From the NCBI GenBank assembly GCA_905233935.1, contig CAJOFU010000001.1:1-64000 (forward strand): DNA of 64,000 bases, read 5' to 3'. This document shows, piece after piece, positions 58,511 to 64,000 of this stretch. The stretch comes from Paludibacteraceae bacterium. GTDB taxonomy: Bacteria; Bacteroidota; Bacteroidia; Bacteroidales; Paludibacteraceae. Numbering within the stretch: the stretch's first letter is position 1; each line of letters starts with the position of its first letter. The notes under the pieces were generated by a model that searched no databases, was not told the origin of the DNA, and worked only from the letters and a program-made list of their open reading frames with translations. Position numbers and translations under genes: made by a program.

Positions 58511-58540
58511 TAAACGTTTAAAAAATCGGAGAATTCTCCG
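58511..58540. promoter_or_regulatory. Two palindromes in the hup leader
   Basis: TAAACGTTTA (58511-58520) and CGGAGAATTCTCCG (58527-58540) lie between the hup promoter and ATG. They are candidates for protein binding or an mRNA hairpin. Confidence 0.5.
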
Positions 58541-58551
58541 TACTAACACTG

Positions 58552-58583
58552 CAAAGATACAACATTTTTTGCAAATCCGCAAA
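58552..58583 (-). promoter_or_regulatory. Promoter for hup
   Basis: Minus strand: TTTG (58580-58583), 20 nt, TATCTTTG (58552-58559). Confidence 0.83.
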
Positions 58584-58684
58584 TATTTTTGAGAAAAAAT
58601 GCATGAAAGCCCTGTTTTTTTTGTATTTTTTACTGTTTAGCACGGAAATTGTTACCATTTTTGTAGAATTTTACGCAATTTTAC

Positions 58685-59398
58685 ATGAGAAATTTACCTA
58701 TTGTTACAAAGAATTTATTGCTTGCTAACGTCATTGTCTGGCTGTTGGATTCGCTTCTGGAGCGATATAACGTGCATTTGGTAGAGTGGTTCGGACTGAT
58801 GAACTGGTCGTTTTCGTCATTTGGTAACGGTTACGGTTCATTTCACTTGTGGCAGTTGTTCACATATATGTTCATGCACGCTAATTTCTCTCACCTGTTC
58901 TGCAATATGTTTGCCGTACTAATGTTCGGGCCTGCACTGGAGCGTGAATGGGGTGAGCGGAAGTTCCTCTTGTACTACCTTGTATGCGGCGTGGGTGCTG
59001 CGCTTGTACAGGAGCTCGTATGGATGGCATTTATGCCGGGTCAACTATCCGTCACTATAGGTGCCAGCGGCGCAGTGTTCGGTATCCTATTCGCATTCGG
59101 TTGGCTATTTCCCGATGTCCCATTATTCCTATTCTTTATACCCGTTCCTATACGCGCGCGAATATTCGTGATTGCTTACGCGGTGATTGAGTTGTTTGCC
59201 GGATTAGCAAACTTCTCGGGCGACAACGTGGCACACTTCGCTCACCTTGGCGGGATGCTCTTCGGCTGGCTGCTGATATTGTGCTGGCAGAAAGGATGGT
59301 TTGAGGGGAAATGGAAAGACAAGATACACCTTGCTTCCGACCGACGCGAGAAGGGTGAACGGGACTTTTCCGGCTATCATTATCACAAATCAGAATAG
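58685..59398 (+). CDS. Rhomboid family intramembrane serine protease
   Basis: 237-aa rhomboid with six membrane helices: WQLFTYMFMHANFSHLFCNMFAVLMFG (L1 and helix 2), catalytic Ser in TIGASGAVFGILFAFG and catalytic His in NVAHFAHLGGMLFGWLL. Substrates are unknown. The last codons (YHYHKSE) fall in a 22-bp duplication that also contains the start of the next gene. Confidence 0.9.
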   Translation: MRNLPIVTKNLLLANVIVWLLDSLLERYNVHLVEWFGLMNWSFSSFGNGYGSFHLWQLFTYMFMHANFSHLFCNMFAVLMFGPALEREWGERKFLLYYLVCGVGAALVQELVWMAFMPGQLSVTIGASGAVFGILFAFGWLFPDVPLFLFFIPVPIRARIFVIAYAVIELFAGLANFSGDNVAHFAHLGGMLFGWLLILCWQKGWFEGKWKDKIHLASDRREKGERDFSGYHYHKSE

Positions 59399-59422
59399 TC
59401 ATTACCACGAATCAGAATACCA
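59379..59422. repeat. 22-bp direct duplication at the rhomboid-psuK junction
   Basis: ATTATCACAAATCAGAATA and ATTACCACGAATCAGAATA start 22 bp apart. They span the rhomboid stop and the psuK ATG. Confidence 0.8.
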
Positions 59423-60321
59423 TGCAGAATCTCATCACAGTCATCGGGGGATCAAATGTTGATTTATCTGCCGCATTGTTTGACAGCTTTATTGCTGCCG
59501 ACTCCAACCCGGGAAAAGTAGATATAGGCTATGGCGGCGTTGCGCGAAACATAGCCCACAACCTCGCCCTGCTCGGTAATCGTGTGCAACTGCTTACAGC
59601 ATTCGGTGGAGACCTGTTTGGCAAGCTCCTGCGCGATCATTGCACGCAGCAGGGTATAAGTACACATCTGTCATCCAGCGTGGAGAACATGCGCAGCGGA
59701 ACATACTTGTGCATCAACAACCATGGCGGCGAGATGATAGCTGCTGTGGCGGATACTGAAGTCGTCAGCATTATCACCCCCGAGTGGTTGGAGCGACGCA
59801 TAGGCGACATCAATTTGTCAGACTACGTGGTAGCAGACACGAACATCAGCGAGAATGCTATACGGTTCCTCATGGATAACACGACTGTACCGCTACTTAT
59901 TGACGGCGTAAGTTCCACCAAAGCGCATCGCGTGATGAATGCGCTTACCAATGCCAAACTCCCCTATCTCCATTCGCTCAAACTCAACCTGAAAGAGGCT
60001 ACGGCAATCACCGGCGAAGCGAGTTATGCGCTCGCTGCGCAGCGACTCATCGATCTTGGAGTGCAATATGTGTATATCACCCTCGGCAGCGAAGGAGTTT
60101 ATTGCCGCAATGCCGCCGAAGAGTGGCTCTATCCCGCTCTACCCTTAACAGAAGTAGCGAATACTACCGGAGCAGGTGACGCATTCCTTGCCGGAGTGGT
60201 GTATGCGCTCAGCAAAGGGCTCGCGTTCCCGCAAACGGCGCAATATGGACTCATGGCAGCACGCGCCACACTCATGAGCCCCAAGGCCGTCAACCCTGAT
60301 ATAGCCAATATCCTATTATAG
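59422..60321 (+). CDS. psuK: Pseudouridine kinase
   Basis: PfkB-family kinase, 299 aa, phosphorylating pseudouridine to its 5'-phosphate. Motifs: VIGGSNVDLSA (PsuK-like N-terminus), GYGGVARNIAHNLALLG and the catalytic NTTGAGDAFLAGVVY. The assignment relies on the psuG neighbour as well as the sequence. Together they degrade pseudouridine to uracil and ribose-5-phosphate. Confidence 0.9.
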   Translation: MQNLITVIGGSNVDLSAALFDSFIAADSNPGKVDIGYGGVARNIAHNLALLGNRVQLLTAFGGDLFGKLLRDHCTQQGISTHLSSSVENMRSGTYLCINNHGGEMIAAVADTEVVSIITPEWLERRIGDINLSDYVVADTNISENAIRFLMDNTTVPLLIDGVSSTKAHRVMNALTNAKLPYLHSLKLNLKEATAITGEASYALAAQRLIDLGVQYVYITLGSEGVYCRNAAEEWLYPALPLTEVANTTGAGDAFLAGVVYALSKGLAFPQTAQYGLMAARATLMSPKAVNPDIANILL

Positions 60322-60323
60322 TA

Positions 60324-60343
60324 AGCAGCCAATATTGGCTGCT
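60324..60343. repeat. N4-centred palindrome (family member 6)
   Basis: AGCAGCCA-ATAT-TGGCTGCT between psuK and psuG, 2 bp after the psuK stop. Confidence 0.88.
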
Positions 60344-60363
60344 ATAGCAATCACATATCACAA

Positions 60364-61275
60364 ATGAACAAATACTTATCCATATCGCCTGAAGTGGCGA
60401 AAGCACTTAGCGAGGGCAAACCGGTTGTAGCCCTCGAGTCAACCATCATCAGCCACGGCATGCCTTATCCGCAGAACGTCGAAACCGCTTTGCGCGTCGA
60501 GCAGACTATCCGCGACAATGGTGCTATACCGGCTACCATAGCTATCATTGGCGGCAAACTCAAAGCCGGATGCACTCCCGAGGAGATTGAGTATCTCGGC
60601 AAGAAAGGTCAGGATGTCATCAAAGCCTCACGGCGCGATCTGCCCGTGCTCATTGCACGCGGCGAAGATGGTGCTACAACGGTTACCACCACGATGATCA
60701 TCGCAGCCATGGCAGGCATCAAGGTCTTTGCCACCGGCGGTATCGGCGGCGTGCACCGTGGAGCACAGCAGACATTTGATATATCTGCTGACCTTGAGGA
60801 ACTTGCACAGACGCCGGTTATGGTGATTTGCGCAGGTGCGAAATCCATCCTTGACCTCGGACTCACACTCGAGTATCTCGAAACGAAAGGTGTTCCCGTT
60901 ATCGGTTACGGTACTGACGAACTGCCGGCGTTCTACACGCGCCACAGCGGATTCGGTGTGGATTACCGTATTGATTCGCCGGAAGAACTTGCCGCAGCTT
61001 TTAAAGCCAAACTGGACTGTGGACTCAAGGGCGGAATGCTCGTAACGAATCCCATTCCCGAAGAGTACTCGATGCCCAAAGAGGTTATCGACAAAGCCAT
61101 CAGTCAAGCGCTGCGTGAGATGGACGAACAAGGCATCCACGGCAAGCAATGTACGCCGTTCTTGCTCGCCAAGGTAAAGGACTTGACCGGCGGTGAGAGC
61201 CTCGCATCGAATATCCAGCTTGTTCTCAACAACGCACGCCTTGCTGCCCGCACTGCAGCCGCTTTGGTGCAATAA
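60364..61275 (+). CDS. psuG: Pseudouridine-5'-phosphate glycosidase
   Basis: PsuG, 303 aa, cleaves the C-C glycosidic bond of pseudouridine-5'-P into uracil and ribose-5-P. Conserved segments: [77 protein letters not shown] and [15 protein letters not shown]. The uracil product could feed upp, encoded elsewhere in the window. Confidence 0.95.
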   Translation: MNKYLSISPEVAKALSEGKPVVALESTIISHGMPYPQNVETALRVEQTIRDNGAIPATIAIIGGKLKAGCTPEEIEYLGKKGQDVIKASRRDLPVLIARGEDGATTVTTTMIIAAMAGIKVFATGGIGGVHRGAQQTFDISADLEELAQTPVMVICAGAKSILDLGLTLEYLETKGVPVIGYGTDELPAFYTRHSGFGVDYRIDSPEELAAAFKAKLDCGLKGGMLVTNPIPEEYSMPKEVIDKAISQALREMDEQGIHGKQCTPFLLAKVKDLTGGESLASNIQLVLNNARLAARTAAALVQ

Positions 61276-61348
61276 TCCGGCACTATAAACACTAAAACCG
61301 TCACACAACGATGTATGGCGGCTTTTAGTATATCTACAGCTCAGTGTA

Positions 61349-63595
61349 TCACACCATTATCGGCTCATCAGTCGGTTGGTTAAGCAGGATCTCTGTGATA
61401 ACGTCTTCCACATGGGTCTGTATGGCACGACGTAACGGGCGGGCACCGTAACGCGGGTCGGAACCCTCCTTGATAATCTGCTCGCGTACCTCGGGTGTGA
61501 TGGTTACATTATAGCCCATTACCGCAGTACGAGCCAGCAGTCCGCTCAGTTCAATATCCACAATACGCTCCAGGGCTTCACGCTGCAAGGAGTGGAAGAA
61601 CACTACGGCATCCAGCCTGTTGACAAACTCCGGCGGGAAGGTGCGGTTGAGCGCCTTGGTCAGTATCGACTGCGAGGTACGTGCGTCGGGTATAGATGAC
61701 TCAAAACCTATACCTGCACCCTGCTCGGCAAGTTGGCGCGTACCGACATTAGAGGTAAAGATGATTATCGTGTTACGGAAATCCACTGTGTGACCTTGAC
61801 GGTCGGTCAATCGACCTTCGTCCAGCATCTGCAACAGCACGTTGAAGATGTCCGAGTGTGCTTTCTCTATCTCGTCGAACAGGATAATTGAGTAGGGTTT
61901 ACGCCGCACGGCTTCGGTTAGTCTGCCGCCGTCCTCGTGGGCTACATATCCCGGAGGCGCACCTACCATCAGCGAAGCTGTGTGCTTCTCGCCGTACTCC
62001 GACATATCAAAACGGATGAGAGCATCCTTCGAGCCGAACATCTCCTCTGCAAGACATTGCGCCAAATACGTTTTGCCCACACCGGTTGGACCAAGGAAGA
62101 AGAACGAACCGATAGGTCTGTTCGGATCCGCCAAACCGAGTCGTGAACGACGAATGGCTTTTACCACCTGACTGACAGCCTCATCCTGCCCGATGACGCG
62201 TGAGCGTAGTTCGCGGTCAAGTTCGCGTAGACGCTGGCTCTCCGCCGTAGCAACCCTCTGCACCGGCACGCCGGACATAATGCTCACCACCTCGGCTATA
62301 TCGGCATCGGTAACCTCTGAATTCTGATCTCTGACATCTGAATTCTGACTCCTCGATGCCAGCAGTGCTCCGGCTTCATCCAACACGTCAATCGCCTTAT
62401 CAGGGAACGCACGATCCGTAATATACCGCTCCGACAAACGAACACACGCCTCGATGGCTTCCGGCGAATATTCCACATGGTGGTAGTCGCTGTAGTACGG
62501 CGCAAGTTGCTGCAATATGCCTACGGTCTCATCGGCAGTTGTGGGCGGAATAACAATCTTCTGGAATCGACGCTCAAGAGCCCCGTCTTTCTCTATTGTT
62601 TTCTTGTACTCGGCAAGCGTTGTGGCACCAATGCACTGTACCTCGCCGCGAGCCAATGCCGGCTTGAGGATACCTGCTGCATCCAGCGACCCCGATCCGT
62701 TGCCTGCACCCATGAGGGTGTGAATCTCATCAATGAACAAGATAATCTCGGGGTGTTTGCGCAGCTCTTGCAGCACGTTCTTCATGCGCTCCTCAAACTG
62801 CCCGCGGTACATTGTGCCGGCTACGAGTACAGCCAGATCCAGACTGATGATCCGTTTATTCTGCAGTTCGGGCACATCGGTTTTAATCAGCCGTTCTGCC
62901 AACCCTTCGACGATAGCCGACTTGCCTACACCCGGGTCGCCAAGCAGGATAGGGTTGTTCTTCCTGCGGCGCGAGAGAATACGCAGCACACGGGTTATCT
63001 CCTGCTCACGACCGACTACGGGATCCAACTTGCCCTCAATAGCCATGCGCGTTAAGTCACGACCGTACGCATCCAATGCAGGAGTATCGGATTTACTCTT
63101 GCCTTTCACCTTTTGTCTTTCGCCTTTTTCCTCCTCTTCTTCCGCTGTTCCGTCAGCCATCACCCGCTCGGGTTTGGGGTACAACTGCTCGATGACTTCG
63201 TACGTTACGCCATAGGCATTCTCCATGGTTTGTGCCACGAAGTTGATGCGCTCGCGCAGAATTGCCAGCAGCAGATGAATCGACCCGGCAACCTCAGATC
63301 CGTAGGCGTCACGCTCTATACCTACCAGACGGATGATCCGCTCTCCTGCAGGCGACAGATGAATGGTGTTGTTCTCCACCTGCTCCGGCGGGTCTTGACG
63401 AACATGATCGTCTAAAACGTGTTTGAGTTCAGTGAACTTGACGGGTGTCTTGCTGAGTATGTCGTAAGCTGTGCCTTCCGCCAAGCGCAGAATGCCGAGC
63501 ATCAGATGTTCGGGACTAACCTTGGCATTACCCAGACGAACAGTCTCCTGTCCTGCGTAAGAAATAATCGTTTTCAGTCGTGCTGTATATTCCAT
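61349..63595 (-). CDS. Clp protease ATP-binding subunit, ClpA/ClpC type
   Basis: HSP100 unfoldase of 748 aa from ATG 63595 (the track start is non-family). Clp_N repeat (~1-145), a linker, D1 ([39 protein letters not shown]), then D2 ([47 protein letters not shown]) and a C-terminal D2-small domain. The coiled-coil M-domain of ClpC/ClpB after DVLDEAG is missing, as in ClpA. In its place a heptamer array encodes [16 protein letters not shown] second array forms the basic N-D1 linker. No clpS or clpP is in the window. Confidence 0.9.
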   Translation of the reverse strand: MEYTARLKTIISYAGQETVRLGNAKVSPEHLMLGILRLAEGTAYDILSKTPVKFTELKHVLDDHVRQDPPEQVENNTIHLSPAGERIIRLVGIERDAYGSEVAGSIHLLLAILRERINFVAQTMENAYGVTYEVIEQLYPKPERVMADGTAEEEEEKGERQKVKGKSKSDTPALDAYGRDLTRMAIEGKLDPVVGREQEITRVLRILSRRRKNNPILLGDPGVGKSAIVEGLAERLIKTDVPELQNKRIISLDLAVLVAGTMYRGQFEERMKNVLQELRKHPEIILFIDEIHTLMGAGNGSGSLDAAGILKPALARGEVQCIGATTLAEYKKTIEKDGALERRFQKIVIPPTTADETVGILQQLAPYYSDYHHVEYSPEAIEACVRLSERYITDRAFPDKAIDVLDEAGALLASRSQNSDVRDQNSEVTDADIAEVVSIMSGVPVQRVATAESQRLRELDRELRSRVIGQDEAVSQVVKAIRRSRLGLADPNRPIGSFFFLGPTGVGKTYLAQCLAEEMFGSKDALIRFDMSEYGEKHTASLMVGAPPGYVAHEDGGRLTEAVRRKPYSIILFDEIEKAHSDIFNVLLQMLDEGRLTDRQGHTVDFRNTIIIFTSNVGTRQLAEQGAGIGFESSIPDARTSQSILTKALNRTFPPEFVNRLDAVVFFHSLQREALERIVDIELSGLLARTAVMGYNVTITPEVREQIIKEGSDPRYGARPLRRAIQTHVEDVITEILLNQPTDEPIMV
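62315..62349. repeat. Heptamer array inside the clp gene (D1 end), 5 units
   Basis: CTCTGAA, TTCTGAT, CTCTGAC, ATCTGAA, TTCTGAC on the plus strand; the coding strand reads the stop-free orientation. Confidence 0.88.
63096..63130. repeat. Heptamer array inside the clp gene (N-D1 linker), 5 units
   Basis: CTCTTGC, CTTTCAC, CTTTTGT, CTTTCGC, CTTTTTC. The coding strand gives a basic linker ([14 protein letters not shown]). Confidence 0.85.
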
Positions 63596-63614
63596 AACTA
63601 ATACCTTATCATTT

Positions 63615-63634
63615 AGCAGCCAAGATTGGCTGCT
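63615..63634. repeat. N4-centred palindrome (family member 7)
   Basis: AGCAGCCA-AGAT-TGGCTGCT between the porin stop and the clp start. Confidence 0.88.
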
Positions 63635-63639
63635 GTCTA

Positions 63640-64000
63640 TTACTTGTAGAAGTGCCACGCCAACCCTGCGCGGAACATGGGCGGGTTAAGCGGATAGCGA
63701 GCCATTGAGAAATATTTGGCGTCCATAAAATGTCCGTTCAAGTGCTGGTATTCAACAAATAGCCGCAGCTTGATCAGGCGGACATAGAAGTTGGCATACA
63801 CATTAACAATCGGGTAGTTGCCAACCAGAACCTCGTTCTGCGTGCAGAACTGCGAAGTTGCTGGGCATAGTAGCGGTGCGTAGTATGCCGTGTGGTACCG
63901 TACGTTCGCTCCGAACTGTGCATCCAAGGCGCGAAACCACACGCCGTGGTAATACAAGTTGCTGTACAATGCTACCGTTGGCAGGGGCAACACGGCATTC
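63640..64000 (-). CDS. Putative porin, C-terminal part (runs off the window)
   Basis: C-terminal ~120 residues of a beta-barrel outer-membrane protein. Strands alternate and the protein ends MFRAGLAWHFYK. The segment YFSMARYPLNPPMFRAGLAWHFY is like the closing strands of Bacteroidota putative porins. The frame is open to the window edge, so the track's first Met (a GTG) is not the start. It probably shares an mRNA with the clp gene 44 bp downstream. Confidence 0.72.
   Translation of the reverse strand, partial: NAVLPLPTVALYSNLYYHGVWFRALDAQFGANVRYHTAYYAPLLCPATSQFCTQNEVLVGNYPIVNVYANFYVRLIKLRLFVEYQHLNGHFMDAKYFSMARYPLNPPMFRAGLAWHFYK

Noticed and set aside
60324-60343. N4 palindromes as Rho-independent terminators
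   Set aside because: Stems are only 8 bp, no T run follows, they lie between co-directional genes of likely operons, and two are inside coding regions.
61285-61330. Hairpin between psuG and clp (CTAAAACCG / CGGCTTTTAG)
   Set aside because: It has a bulge and a 19-nt loop; too weak to call a terminator.
1-64000. Insertion sequences, prophage or integrative element genes
   Set aside because: No transposase, integrase, relaxase, phage structural gene or att-like tRNA duplication was seen; the genes are mostly core functions.

Overview
The window is a piece of chromosome from a member of the Bacteroidales (phylum Bacteroidota), about half GC. The evidence is TonB-dependent receptors with carboxypeptidase-like N-termini, a type IX secretion (T9SS) sorting domain, Omp28-, OstA- and PorE-like proteins, almost no Shine-Dalgarno sites, and 16 promoters of the Bacteroides type (TTTG, 20 nt, TAnnTTTG). 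The family cannot be fixed from the sequence; a T9SS-bearing gut or anaerobic lineage fits best. I see no transposase, integrase, phage gene or CRISPR array.

Layout. 1-1.5 kb: a VanX-like lipoprotein and a truncated TonB receptor (minus). 1.85-6.3 kb: iron alcohol dehydrogenase, aspartase, phosphoserine phosphatase and a HAD phosphatase (plus). 6.3-10.6 kb: a divergent FeoB and a TonB receptor with a FeoB-associated Cys-rich N-terminus (minus). 10.6-11 kb: a non-coding region with a 49-bp heptamer array and a seven-unit 22-bp array. 11-17.3 kb: a glycoside-hydrolase-like protein, then YhcH, GlgB, NagB and CysS. 17.4-22 kb: tRNA-Pro, a DUF4294 protein, S15, PepD and a C69 peptidase. 22-29 kb: RlmI, a TlpA-like protein and a secreted cluster (DUF6029-like barrel, two Omp28-like proteins, an unknown secreted protein, a T9SS CTD protein). 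29-37.5 kb: a seven-gene minus-strand operon for outer-membrane biogenesis and housekeeping (lipoprotein, SurA-like, OstA-like, barrel protein, DnaG, ManA, Sir2). 37.5-40.5 kb: RibD, with divergent PrmC-RecX-RecO. 40.7-45.6 kb: a large surface protein, XseB, a sugar transferase and an exonuclease-TsaC fusion. 45.6-54.5 kb: Upp, VanZ, DprA, a small membrane protein, ParC, an esterase and a PorE-like OmpA protein. 54.5-58.6 kb: ClC channel, Obg, Adk and HU (minus). 58.7-64 kb: rhomboid protease, the pseudouridine pair PsuK-PsuG, a ClpA-type unfoldase and the end of a porin.

The most unusual signal is not a gene. Short degenerate tandem arrays, mostly 7-bp period and also 8, 9, 11, 17, 18 and 22 bp, recur roughly every 2-3 kb. 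They fill most intercistronic gaps of the 29-37 kb operon. They lie in frame inside housekeeping genes (prmC, cysS, rlmI, clp, feoB, gph). In three or four places they appear to supply the start codon or part of the signal peptide of exported proteins. A second family consists of seven 18-20 bp palindromes of the form ATCNGCCA-N4-TGGCNGAT, whose arms covary; two lie inside coding regions. Together they look like an active, undescribed micro-repeat system that generates spacers and peptide linkers.
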